NCBI RefSeq assembly: GCF_003363015.1
Contig: NZ_QRAP01000001.1
Span: 977,162 to 1,041,161, forward strand
Direction: 5' to 3'
Length of the DNA: 64,000 bases
Source: Enterobacillus tribolii
GTDB lineage: Bacteria; Pseudomonadota; Gammaproteobacteria; Enterobacterales; Enterobacteriaceae
Both the position numbers and the translations under genes were made by a program. Within the stretch, counting starts at the first letter, position 1. Each line of letters opens with the position of its first letter. The notes beneath the pieces were generated by a model. The model was given only the letters and a program-made list of their open reading frames with translations, was not told the origin of the DNA and searched no databases. Below, in pieces: positions 53,801 through 59,893 of the stretch.

Positions 53801-56160
53801 GACGGTACGCTCACAGACCAGTTGCCAGCCGCGTCGGTCTGCGCCTGATAGCTGACTCCGCCCAGGGTGACGGTGATCGTCTGCCCTGCCGTCACATGCT
53901 GGGTGGTGCCGCTGATAATGACCGGGCTTTGGGCCTCCTGTGCGTTGATCACATCGTCGCCAGCGACCGTGCTGACGGTAATCTGCGGCAGATTGCCTGC
54001 GGAGGCGATCACCGTGATGTCGTGGCTGTCCTGCCCGACATTACCGTTGGCGTCCGTCACCACAGCGGTCAGCGTCTGCACACCGTCCGCCAGCAACACC
54101 AGGTCTGCCGCCGGTATACTGAGGCTCCAGGTGCCGTCCGGTTTCACCGTGGCGTCGTAGCCTTTGCCGTTGAGCGTCAGGTGGACCGTCAATCCGGCGG
54201 TAATACCGGCGGCAGTGCCGCTGACCGACAGCGGTTCCTGTGTTTCTGCCGCATTGAGGTAGTCGTCGTTGCCCACCGCGGTGATGTGCACCGTCGGCAA
54301 ACTGGCCGGCGACGCGGCCAGCGTGATGCTCTGACTGACGCTGGTCACGTTGCCGGCCGTATCGCTCAGCGACGCCGTCAGCGTCAGCAGGCCGTCCGGC
54401 TGCCCGTTCAACGCGCCGGCAGGCAGCGTGACCGACCAACTGCCGTCGGCCTGCACCTGCCCGCTGTAATTTTGCCCGCCCAGCGTGATCTGCACGCTTT
54501 GCCCGGCTTCTGAAGGCGATGCGCTGCCGCTGATGACGATGGCGGCCAGCGCCTCCGCCAGGTTGATCACGCCGTCGTCCGCGACCGGATTGACGCTCAG
54601 CGTCGGCGACTGGGTGTCGACGTCAACGCTGGCGGTAATGACTGACGTATTCCCGGCAAAGTCGGTCACCGTCACAGCCACGTTCTGCGCCCCCTGTGGT
54701 AACGCCTGCAGCGCCGCCGCCGGCAACGTTACGCTCCAGTGGCCCGAAGCGTCTGCCGTGCCGGTGTAATTTACGCCGCCAAGGCTGACCACCACGGTCT
54801 GACCGGCGCCGCTGATGCCGGTGCTGCCGCTCAGCGTCTGATCCACCCCGGCTTCCGCCTGATTGAGATAACCGTCGCCGAACGGCGTATCCAGCGTCGG
54901 CTGCGGCAGGTGATGCGTCGCGAGCTGCACGTCGCCGGTCGCGGCGATCGCGTTGCCGTTGCTGTCCACCGCGCTGACGGAAACGGTGTACGCCCCGTCG
55001 GCCGGAAGCGCCGCCAGGTCTGCGGCAGGGATATTCACCTGCCAGCTGCCGTCGGCCCCCACCGCGCCGTTGTAGCTGACGCCGTTCAGGGTGACGGTAA
55101 TAACGCTGCCGGACGTAACCAGATGCGACGTCCCGCTGATAACTGTCCCCGCCACCGCTTCTGCGGCGTTCAGAATGCCGTCGCCGCCGATCGTCGCAAC
55201 GCTCAGTTCACCCAGCGCGGTGTTTACCGTTACCGTAACGTCCCTTTGCGCGGTCTGGTTGCCGGCGCTGACCGAAGCGTGAATGGTGTTGTCGCCCTGA
55301 GCCAGCTGCTGCAAATCGGCCGCCGGCAGCGTTATGCTCCAGGTGCCGTCCGCCTGGGTTGTCGTGACGTACGTTTTACCGTTCAGCGTAACCGTAACCG
55401 TGCTGCCGGCCGCGATCTCAACCGTTGCGCCGCTCAGGATTTGATTGTGGCTGACTTCCGTCGCGTTGAGCTTGTTATCACCCGTCAACGGCGTTATCGC
55501 GATCGATATCGACCTGACATTGCCCTCACCGTTACCGCCGCCATTGTTATTGCCGCCACCGTTATTGCCGTTGTTATTACCCCCGCCGTTGTTGCCGCCG
55601 TTATTGCCGCCGTTGTTGTTACCTCCGTTGTTACCACCGCCGCTGTTATTACCGTTATTACCGTTATTATCGTCACCGCCGTGTCCGCCGCCGCCCGAAC
55701 TTCCGGCCGCAATGGCAATGCCGCCCGCCACCAGAAGGCCGCCGACGATACCGGCGATGGCTGCGCCGGAGAGGCCGTTACTGACGAAAGCGTCATCCGC
55801 CACCGCCACATAGCTGGGCACAATCGTCTCCGCCCCGCCTGACGTTGCCACGACCGCCGCCGGGAAAACCGCATGCTGATGCGTCGCCCCGTCATCAAAC
55901 ACCAGTTCGCTGGATTCGCTGTATCCTGCCAGAGAGAAAAAGTGCACATAGCGAACCGTAGAGCCGTCTTTCATATGGACGATCAGATCGTTACCCTGGC
56001 GCTCATAGCTGGCGACAGCATCCGGCCTGCCCTGAATATGGATCACGCTGGGCTGCGTCAGGAGAATCGTTTTATTTCCTGCTCCGTAAGTTGCTAATTG
56101 TTTACCGCCGTCCCGGGCGACAATACGCACTGCTGCGGAAGCGTTGTTTTCCTGTACCAT
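41824..56160 (-). CDS. Giant BapA/LapA-type biofilm adhesin with about 43 Ig-like repeats
   Basis: 4,778 residues from ATG at 56160, chosen because AAGGGG lies six bases upstream (a frame from 56268 has no site). Residues 1-130 are a BapA-prefix-like domain. A hydrophobic helix (about 130-152) ending AIAAGSSGGGG and an Asn/Gly linker (about 157-213) follow. Then come about 43 Ig-like repeats of about 101 residues, each opening with a GDxxLNxAE-type motif and containing an NGxxYxxxVxxDGxWSVxLP core. The last about 200 residues hold two RTX-like blocks (GGSGNDVIH, GGSGIDTLI) and a C-terminal secretion region. It would be exported by the three following genes and mediate adhesion and biofilm. 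The gene order equals Salmonella bapABCD. The AAG after the helix resembles a LapG cleavage site, but lapD/lapG are not in the window. Confidence 0.96.
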   Translation of the reverse strand: MVQENNASAAVRIVARDGGKQLATYGAGNKTILLTQPSVIHIQGRPDAVASYERQGNDLIVHMKDGSTVRYVHFFSLAGYSESSELVFDDGATHQHAVFPAAVVATSGGAETIVPSYVAVADDAFVSNGLSGAAIAGIVGGLLVAGGIAIAAGSSGGGGHGGDDNNGNNGNNSGGGNNGGNNNGGNNGGNNGGGNNNGNNGGGNNNGGGNGEGNVRSISIAITPLTGDNKLNATEVSHNQILSGATVEIAAGSTVTVTLNGKTYVTTTQADGTWSITLPAADLQQLAQGDNTIHASVSAGNQTAQRDVTVTVNTALGELSVATIGGDGILNAAEAVAGTVISGTSHLVTSGSVITVTLNGVSYNGAVGADGSWQVNIPAADLAALPADGAYTVSVSAVDSNGNAIAATGDVQLATHHLPQPTLDTPFGDGYLNQAEAGVDQTLSGSTGISGAGQTVVVSLGGVNYTGTADASGHWSVTLPAAALQALPQGAQNVAVTVTDFAGNTSVITASVDVDTQSPTLSVNPVADDGVINLAEALAAIVISGSASPSEAGQSVQITLGGQNYSGQVQADGSWSVTLPAGALNGQPDGLLTLTASLSDTAGNVTSVSQSITLAASPASLPTVHITAVGNDDYLNAAETQEPLSVSGTAAGITAGLTVHLTLNGKGYDATVKPDGTWSLSIPAADLVLLADGVQTLTAVVTDANGNVGQDSHDITVIASAGNLPQITVSTVAGDDVINAQEAQSPVIISGTTQHVTAGQTITVTLGGVSYQAQTDAAGNWSVSVPSSALQQLPQGAQQITATVTDVAGNAAETTHQVSVATQPTATIIIDLPGGDGNLNLGESLLGISLSGSTTNVVAGSLVMLTLNGHSYVSLVDNTGHWRVPISPAELAILADGGYTITASTLDNYGNQLNATANLQVAIHTLPQPTLNIPFGDGLLNNAEAAVEQTLSGNTGIISGGQNVQVSLNGVIYTASVDASGNWSVTLPAADLQLLPQGPVFLAVTVTDFAGNQAQLNASVGVDTVAPTLVVNPVAGDNVINVAESLAPIVISGSASPSDAGQTVQLTLGGLNYSAQVQADGSWSVTLPAGVLSGQPDGPLVLSASLSDAAGNTSGLNLPLTLAASPANQPQIAISVIAGDDVINFQEAQATIAISGTTQHVAVGTLVVLMLNGVGYQAQTDAAGNWSVDVPSSVLQALSQGNYSVTATVSDTAGNVASAARDVLVAAQPSTITLNPLTGDNLLDSAETQVTQILSGSTGNVAAGSLVTVALNGKSYTGIVLADGSWSVLLPSVDLQLLPQGVNSIQASVIVNGATVQNSENLTVNTLQGALTVDPIAGDGILNAAEAAAGIFITGHATNAANHGIVLTLDGRTYITGINSDGSWMIIIPSSFLYQIPSDGSYPVTVTAVDNFGVTQSVNLNLQVAFHNLPQPTLDVPFGDGYLNMAEAGLPQTLSGSTGLSGAGQSVVVVLNGVSYTGTVDASGHWSVTIPPADLQLLPQGGVSIAVTATDFAGNQGQLGVTANVDTIAPTLTMNPVAGDGIIDAAESQATITLSGTASLSDVGRSVQITLGGLSYNALVQSDGSWSVTLPAGALNGQPDGLLALTASLSDASGNSTSLSTSVILAASPASLPTVHITMVGNDDYLNAAETQLPLLVSGTATGITAGLTVHLTLNGKGYDATVQPGGTWSLSIPAADLALLADGVQTLTAVVTDANGNHGQDSHDITVIASAGNLPLITIGTVAGDDVINAQEAQNPVTISGTAQHVTAGQTVTVTVGGTNYLAQTDAAGNWSVSVPSSALQQLPQGAQQITAMVTDVAGNAANASHTVQVDTLASLTIVLNPLTGDNLLTGAETLLTQTLSGTVANAATGSTVTVELNGKTYTALTRSDGSWDVSLPAADLQLLAQGNYVIQATVSAGGQTAQASETVNVDLTVGGISIAAIAGDNILNAAELIAGVSISGVTTNVLAGQPVIVTLNGKSYVTVVNADGSWSTPVPGIDLAAIGADGNYTVRATTVDAGGNALTADSPLLVMVYSIPQPTLNTPFGDGYLNVAEVAAGQTLTGTTGVTGGGQSVVISIAGMSYTGVVDAAGNWSVTLSPSDLASLPQGLQNISVTATDIAGNSGSVNVNTVIDTFPPTLTVNTVAGDGVINAAESQAAIVISGSASTADVGQNVQVTLGGQNYSAQVQADGSWSVTLPAGALNGQPDGPLALTVALTDIAGNTTSLSPTVTLSASQASLPTVHITTVGNDDYLSAAETQLPLLVSGTATGITAGLTVHLTLNGKGYDATVQPGGTWSLSIPAADLALLADGVQTLTAVVTDANGNHGQDSHDITVIASAGNLPLITIGTVAGDDVINAQEAQNPLTISGTAQHVTAGQTVTVTVGGTNYLAQTDAAGNWSVSVSSSALQQLPQGAQQITATVTDVAGNQANATHTVQVDTQAPLLSIDIFLSDGILNHAEALLGQLLSGTSDPNASVSVTLNGKTTVVSADVLGHWELNISAPDLLALADGNATLTASVSDAAGNTTTVPLTFTVATHLLPLLTIDAVNGSGLVNALQAAAGLTLTGSADNLSVGTTVVATIEGVQYLGTVNAPGQWSITLAPGVLNVLNDGLHTISVTAQDAFGNEGTAVGSLTAYLHNLPLAQLLPPLFGDNLLNLVEATAGQVLTGNTGVTGGGQTVYLTLDGRQQIAGAVDANGNWTVQLTPGLLLALADQSHTLSLTVADAGGNVSTSAGLNFGALTHAIPAPTLDTAFGDNILNAAEAALGGVLSGSTHVSGAGQHVQVSLNGVPYDAIVDAAGNWTLALSPQQLQGLPDGTWPLTVTASDSAGNSGSISTSLTVLVHNLPQPTINLPFGDGVLNIAEATNIAGQTISGTIGLNGPAQSVTISLDGNDIGILPVVLPTGEWSVTLPNALLAALASGESHSITVTVTDSAGNVAQQHLDFDAYLTAPQPTVINPFADGYLSLSDAGQPIVISGNTGGAQSVTLNIGGIAYPVTVNGDGTWSATLGANALLVLSDGPNALEVTATDAGGNSTSLSVPFTAILSEPQPTLNTPFGDGYLNASEALGALTLSGNVGVGVDSAAATVAVTIGGVSYGAAVNHGDGTWSLTLPAGVLLGVNSGQYPIDVSVTDAAGNSHDVSGTAVFALTAPDISVNTFAGDNTLNYAESQVAQVLSGTTSAEAGQTVSILIGSQSFSAQVQANGSWSLTLQPAQLALLGSGTIVATVDDKAGNTGSSLPLPLIVDLTPPVQSLTIDPIGGDNALNFAELNGVSQIIISGKTIGVPAGMLLSLTIDGVSLGIANVDANGNWSSVVSTAQFVNGVHQITATTLAPVIITSVSVVVNTQAPALTVATFAGDDILGISEAQDGEVIRGTASTTVGSLVGRDVTIVLNNKTYLAEIQADGSWSVNVSAGDLRALPDGQQNIRVSVTDTVGNQTQLDHSISVYNQAPLLSVDVLGIGNVLNLAESLLGFTLTGKGDPGDNITVKLLGITLNAVVDPSGNWQAEFTPGLLQSLPDGPQVISVVAGDAAGNTTEVSVGLNVALNNLLGVGAGPIFGDGILNLAESLVTQVLSGTATGEYAGATVSLTIAGQTLTAPVGANGQWSLDLTPDLWSGLVGNTLALDLSITDANGNVAHQLVNAQLALTNLPVINSVVVFGDNFLNQLESTAQQVISGVIGNVTPGLQVTVTLGGQDYTVGVRPDGSWGLPVPSAILAGLQDGISQVLVKVVDFAGNEVQQTIDLDVITHNLPAINLNPLFGDGVLNLSDLLGTLSIGGTATGLDGRTLTIDIAGAPTLTAQVADGGAWSVALTPDVIRILQGIGSGDLTVSVTATDVAGNPASASTGVTLDLVAPVLSVDPLGIGNVLNLAESLLGFTLTGKGDPGDNISVKLLGITLNAVVDPSGNWQTEFTPGLLQSLPDGPQVISVVAGDAAGNTTEVSVGLNVALNNLLGVGAGPIFGDGILNLAESLVTQVLSGTATGEYAGATVSLTIAGQTLTAPVGANGQWSLNLTPDLWSGLVGNTLGLDLSITDANGNVAHQLVNAQLALTNLPVINSVVAFGDNFLNQAESTAQQVISGVVGNVTPGLQVTVTLGGTDYTVGVQLDGNWSLPVPSAVLQGLQDGVSQVLVKVTDFAGNTAQQLLNLDVITHNLPAITLSPLFGDGVLNLNDLLGTLSIGGTATGLDGRTLTISIAGAPTLTAQVADGGAWSVALTPAVISALQGIGSGDLTVSVNATDVAGNPASASAGVTLDLLSPVLGGITIFNNGLLNAAQADTTQLISGTVNNAPEGTQVSVKLGNSTFAGVTLADGSFSISVDPLALAQLPDGNLTAAITLTTPGGNVTSATAGVTVGLELPTISLAPIFGGDGYLNIAEALAGQTLSGTLTSAVGATVTVTLGGASYNATVGSNGTWSLKLDASVLNALPSSGLQVGVSIRDAVGNTAAIGTNVNVKLTAPLLSLNPLSLGLGDIAGLVTNGLKLSGSSRNLEPGAVVMLSLLNGVAGAQAAVQSDGSWSALVFLSASQLTTLITSPLTTKLIELTTHDAAQNGFDATVGLGGLALPSLAQASLLSLEMPAVHDPADAATSAQSSHAAPVVTQSTAEETTTAASADTTHDAVPAVAATLADGTEVRGEAVTGGSGNDVIHLETLGFTHIDGGSGIDTLIFGGNGLHLDLTALNGAVEHISIVDLGLGGSNSITLDLGNVLELDEQQNTPLVIRGEGHDEVNLAHDQGDVWGVSGQREVNGVDYDVYHNSAQGNSTLGDILIQHGLQVNLV
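43393..45810 (-). repeat. 1,209-bp tandem duplication inside the adhesin gene
   Basis: Copy one spans about 43393-44601 and copy two about 44602-45810. They are near-identical at DNA level, with an offset of 1,209 bp (403 codons, four Ig-like units). At protein level units 33-36 and 37-40 repeat in the same order (VLGIGNVLNLAES, GPIFGDGILNLAES, VVVFGDNFLNQ, NPLFGDGVLNL). Boundaries are approximate. Confidence 0.85.
48840..54300 (-). repeat. Three dispersed copies of a two-unit (about 0.6 kb) cassette in the adhesin gene
   Basis: Near-identical blocks lie at about 48840-49450, 50664-51274 and 53690-54300. The same landmark ATCACCGTGATGTCGTGGCT occurs at 49151, 50975 and 54008, offsets of 1,824 bp (six units) and 3,033 bp (ten units). 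Both keep frame and unit register. Confidence 0.8.
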
Positions 56161-56912
56161 TGCTAACCCCTTTGCTGTGTCATCATCAATAGGCGCACAA
56201 AAGCTGCGCCAGGCGCCGCTTTTAAAAAATAAAAGCGGGTCCGCCTGTCTAATTTCCGTAATAACCACAATAAAAAAGAAGGAAAAAGAGGAATCTTCTG
56301 TCCTGTCTGTATAAACGTATAAACAACCTTTTACATTTAATCAAAATTCTTAAATTAAAATTTACCAGGTCAATCACACGTTATAAGAAATCTTTGCGGG
56401 GGATATTTTTTATCAATATAAACAAATAATTAAATAACCATTCTCATTGCATGGTAATTAAATTGTGTTTTTTAAATACATCAAATATATAACCTTAATA
56501 ATACTATTCTGTTTTCGGTGGTGGTTATCACCGCCCTTTCCCAGCCTGCTGTAGTGTTAAAACCTTCAGGACAACGCGCACATCAAGGGTATTTCCGGGG
56601 AAATGATAAGGTGATTCAACAAGGTAACCGGGGTCAGGAATATCCTTAATATCATTCATGAATTGCCATCCGTATTCCGCTGTCATTTTTCCGTCATAAA
56701 TTTTTCAATTTGTTCCGCACATCACAGAAATAGGTCCGTCATCCCATTGCTATCGGCGTAAGCTGAGAATATCTTTGCGCGGTTCGTATGACGGGAGCCA
56801 ACGCGACACCTTCAGAACGAAGCTTTCAAAACGAAGCATTTGCCGTTCCTCCGGCAAGGTCGTGGCCTGCAATGCCGCCACGGGTAATAACCACACTGCG
56901 TCCCGACAATAA
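56161..56912. other. Intergenic region upstream of the adhesin, AT-rich, with possible gene remnants
   Basis: About 750 bp. 56270-56520 is strongly AT-rich and presumably carries the adhesin promoter. The rest contains short minus-strand ORFs: one of 52 codons (56528-56686, separate entry) and one of 29 codons at 56750-56839 with a good GGAGGA before its ATG (MLRFESFVLKVSRWLPSYEP). They may be pieces of a decayed gene. Confidence 0.5.
56528..56686 (-). CDS. Possible small ORF (52 residues) or gene remnant upstream of the adhesin
   Basis: Starts MTAEYGWQFMNDIKDIPDPG and ends LQQAGKGR. Its composition looks protein-like, with a mix of Pro, Gly, Tyr and charged residues unlike random frames. 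GACGGA lies just upstream, and a stop codon overlaps its ATG as ATGA. I do not recognise the family. It could be a true small protein or the tail of a decayed gene. Confidence 0.3.
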   Translation of the reverse strand: MTAEYGWQFMNDIKDIPDPGYLVESPYHFPGNTLDVRVVLKVLTLQQAGKGR

Positions 56913-58529
56913 ATGAACCTAACGTTACGCCAGACTGTTTCATATTCTCATGCGCAGGATTTGCTGAGCCGGAATTGCGCAATACTGTTCCTGCTTTCTG
57001 TATTGATTAACTTTTCGCTCGGCTACGACTTCAGCCCATGGGATGCCATCGGTTTCTTTTGCTTTTTATGCTTGCTGGAAGGCGTCTCGCGCCGGGCAAT
57101 GACCGCCGTTCTGATCGCCTGCACCCTGACGGCGGCGTTCTATTTTCCTTTCGGGCGCGCTTACGGGCCGCCAAACTTCAATACCATTCTTTCGCTTTAC
57201 TCCACCAATCCGGAAGAGGCGGGAGAAATATTGCGGGTATTTCCGTTCTGGCACTATCTGGTTTCGCTGGGCATTCTGGCGCTCGGCTGGCTGGCCCTGC
57301 GCCGCCCGGTACGCCGTTTTCCCCGCTGGTCTTTCCGCCACACCGCATTATTGCTCGTCGCGGCGGCCCTGTTTTTGCTGGCGCCGCTGGAGAACCTGCG
57401 CGCCGGCGGTCACTTCAGCCTGCTGGATACCCATTACCCGGTGGTGCGTTTCGTGAAGGATGTCGTCAACGGCAAAAGCGATGTGGATGCCGAGCTCAGG
57501 CGTATGCAGGCGCTGGCGAATCTTCAGGACAGCTGGCATGTGTCGGCGGTAAAACCGCAGCATCAGGTCTACGTACTGGTTATCGGGGAAAGCGCGCGCC
57601 GCGATGCGCTGGGCGCTTTCGGCGGCCAGTGGGACAACACGCCGTTCATCAGCCACGTTAACGGCGTCCTGTTCCGGAATTACCTGTCCGCCGCCTCATC
57701 CACGCAGAAATCCCTGGGGCTGACGCTTACCCTGGTCGGCAACGACGCCCAGCCGCAATACCAGAATAATATTATTACCCTGGCGAAGCGGGCCGGTTTC
57801 CGCACTTACTGGTTTTCCAATCAGGGGCAGCTCGGCCGCTATGACACCGCCATCGCCAGCATCGCCCGGCGGGCCGATGACGTGCGCTTCCTGAAAAACG
57901 GGGATTTTGAAGCCGATGAGGCCACGCAAGATGGCGATTTACTGAAGTTCACGCCCGATGCGCTCAATGAAGAAACCCATGCGCCCAAGCTTATTGTTTA
58001 TCACCTGATGGGTTCGCACCCCAAGGCCTGCGCCCGTACGCATCACCAGTACGCGACCTATGTGGATACCGAGGAGATCTCCTGCTACCTGTACAGCATG
58101 ACGCAAACCGACGCCTTTCTCGGCACGCTGTACCGGCAGCTCAAAACCAGCGGGCAGGATTTTTCCATGATCTATTTCTCCGATCACGGCCTGGCGTTTA
58201 AAGAGCGCGGCACCCGGGACGAGTACCTGGCGCATGACGATCAATATCAGCAGAACTTTCAGGTGCCGATGTTTATCGCCTCCGGCGACAGCACCCGGCA
58301 CCGCGTGATCAACGCGATGCGCTCCGCCAACGACTTCCTGCCGCTGTTTTCCGAGTGGAGTGGGATCCACAGCCGGGAAATCGTTCACAAGTACCGCTTT
58401 GTGTCGGAGCAACCGGCTTCGCCGATCTACGTTACTAATTTCGCCCTGAAGAGGACGGATTACGCCCGCCTGGCACAGGATCCTTTCGTCACCCGCCCGG
58501 CTGCGCCGCGGCCTACGGCGGGACGATAG
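56913..58529 (+). CDS. Phosphoethanolamine transferase, OpgE/YbiP-EptA family
   Basis: 538 residues. The N-terminal membrane part has about five helices (for example NCAILFLLSVLINFSLGY, WHYLVSLGILALGWLAL, TALLLVAAALFLLAPL). The periplasmic sulfatase-fold domain shows the nucleophile region VLVIGESARRDALGAFG near 215-231, with the Ser/Glu metal-binding positions. STQKSLGLTL, a conserved substrate-loop region, follows, and then the metal motif IYFSDHGLAFKERG near 415. The family moves phosphoethanolamine from phosphatidylethanolamine to lipid A, LPS core or periplasmic glucans. The pattern is nearest to OpgE (YbiP). Exact acceptor unknown. It is convergent with the LuxR-type gene. Confidence 0.9.
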   Translation: MNLTLRQTVSYSHAQDLLSRNCAILFLLSVLINFSLGYDFSPWDAIGFFCFLCLLEGVSRRAMTAVLIACTLTAAFYFPFGRAYGPPNFNTILSLYSTNPEEAGEILRVFPFWHYLVSLGILALGWLALRRPVRRFPRWSFRHTALLLVAAALFLLAPLENLRAGGHFSLLDTHYPVVRFVKDVVNGKSDVDAELRRMQALANLQDSWHVSAVKPQHQVYVLVIGESARRDALGAFGGQWDNTPFISHVNGVLFRNYLSAASSTQKSLGLTLTLVGNDAQPQYQNNIITLAKRAGFRTYWFSNQGQLGRYDTAIASIARRADDVRFLKNGDFEADEATQDGDLLKFTPDALNEETHAPKLIVYHLMGSHPKACARTHHQYATYVDTEEISCYLYSMTQTDAFLGTLYRQLKTSGQDFSMIYFSDHGLAFKERGTRDEYLAHDDQYQQNFQVPMFIASGDSTRHRVINAMRSANDFLPLFSEWSGIHSREIVHKYRFVSEQPASPIYVTNFALKRTDYARLAQDPFVTRPAAPRPTAGR

Positions 58530-58545
58530 CCGCCCCGCCGGCGGG

Positions 58546-59142
58546 TTATGACGCGCCTTCCCACCAAAGCTGATACAACAACTCAAACTGCGCAGCATGC
58601 TGACGAATACAGTCATAGTATTCATAGTTGTTGCGCAGGTTGAGTTTACGCATCGCTGAGCGTTTCTGGCAGCTGACCGTTTTTACGCTTTTATTCAGGA
58701 TATCTGCCGCTTCCGACAGCGATTTCCCTTTGCCGGTCAGGCTCATAACGATAATTTCGGTTTCCGACAGCTTCTGCCTGGCCCACGACGCGACGCCCAG
58801 AATTTTGCGCCCGCCGCCCGGCGTCAGTGTTTCACAGCTCTTATCCAGCTTTTTGATCACGCTGTCGACCGGATCGCTGCGGAAAATCACATTGTCCTGA
58901 GTGAAGAAGTAAGGTCCCGGCGATATGGCAACATTCAGGTAATGCTGCAAGTAACTTGGGTGCTCGCCGGTATCCAGCCGGTAACAGTCACTTTTCAGAA
59001 TGATATCGCTGCTGGATAGCTTCGTTTCATCGTTGACATAGCAACGTGATTTCTGATTGCGGTCGGAGAAATAGTTTTGCAGGAGGTCAACCATTCCCCG
59101 GGCGTAGTACCAGTTTTCATCAAGTATTGTCACGGTAAGCAT
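58546..59142 (-). CDS. LuxR-type (RcsA/BglJ-like) transcriptional regulator
   Basis: 198 residues. The N-terminal about 130 residues look like a degenerate receiver domain without the phospho-acceptor pattern. The C-terminal LuxR helix-turn-helix is clear: LSETEIIVMSLTGKGKSLSE then ILNKSVKTVSCQKRSAMRKL. Such non-phosphorylated regulators (RcsA, BglJ, MatA/EcpR) often work as partners of RcsB and control capsule, fimbriae or motility. The targets here are unknown. The gene is more AT-rich than its neighbours and has about 750 bp free upstream, a sign of heavy regulation. It lies beside surface-modification and c-di-GMP genes. Confidence 0.85.
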   Translation of the reverse strand: MLTVTILDENWYYARGMVDLLQNYFSDRNQKSRCYVNDETKLSSSDIILKSDCYRLDTGEHPSYLQHYLNVAISPGPYFFTQDNVIFRSDPVDSVIKKLDKSCETLTPGGGRKILGVASWARQKLSETEIIVMSLTGKGKSLSEAADILNKSVKTVSCQKRSAMRKLNLRNNYEYYDCIRQHAAQFELLYQLWWEGAS

Positions 59143-59893
59143 AAGTAGCGCCTGTTTTATGCGATGTAAAAATCAAATCATAAGGAGGCCATTCCCAGGG
59201 CTTTAATAATTGGTGCGTAATTTGAAGGGATATTACGGCCCTGTAATAACCTTGCTTTAGTAACGGCTAATTGAGTGAAAACTTTAGGCGTAATGTCACG
59301 GGCAAAGACGGAAAAATGCCAGAGACTTCCGAACGGCGGCATTAACGGGCGGCGTATACAGCGTCAGTGCGGGGATAGCGTGAATTCTTATTACGTTTCC
59401 AGCACCAATAATCCGTTTGAAAAACGGCGGCAAAAACACCAGGCAAAAGAATAAAAGGCATTGATATTAGTCTGTCTTATCAGATCAGCCCGAATATTTC
59501 CACAAAATAAATGCGGTTTATTTACTCTTCACACCAGAAAATAATTCATATGACGATAAGACTCTCTTTATTACTCTGTTTTTAAAGCAATCGATTTTGC
59601 TCTCGCAATAATCACTCTTTCGTTCATAATAGGGCTATCAGAACAGGAAAAGCCGTTTGTATTCCAGTCTGGTGATTTGCATCCTGCCATGCTGGTTTAC
59701 GCCGAATGCGCTGATTCCCGGAATTTATTTTGGAAAGATATCCCATGCACTGTTCCCGTAACCGCGACACCCCCGCCCTCATCCCTGTTTCCGGCTTGTT
59801 TCAGACGCCATACAGGATGCATAACGCCGGGTACGCGGCTGCTGCGCCATACGCCTGAGCAGGCTTTCACTGACTGCTTTACGGGAGAAACGT
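59143..59893. other. Intergenic region between LuxR-type and diguanylate cyclase genes
   Basis: About 750 bp. No gene is supported. A plus-strand frame at 59677-59928 has Pro/Thr-rich, unnatural composition and runs into the cyclase gene. The region probably holds both divergent promoters; 59450-59660 is AT-rich. Confidence 0.5.

Noticed and set aside
41824-56160. Regularly spaced repeats that could suggest a CRISPR array
   Set aside because: The period is about 303 bp, in frame, and encodes Ig-like units; there are no short identical repeats with unique spacers.
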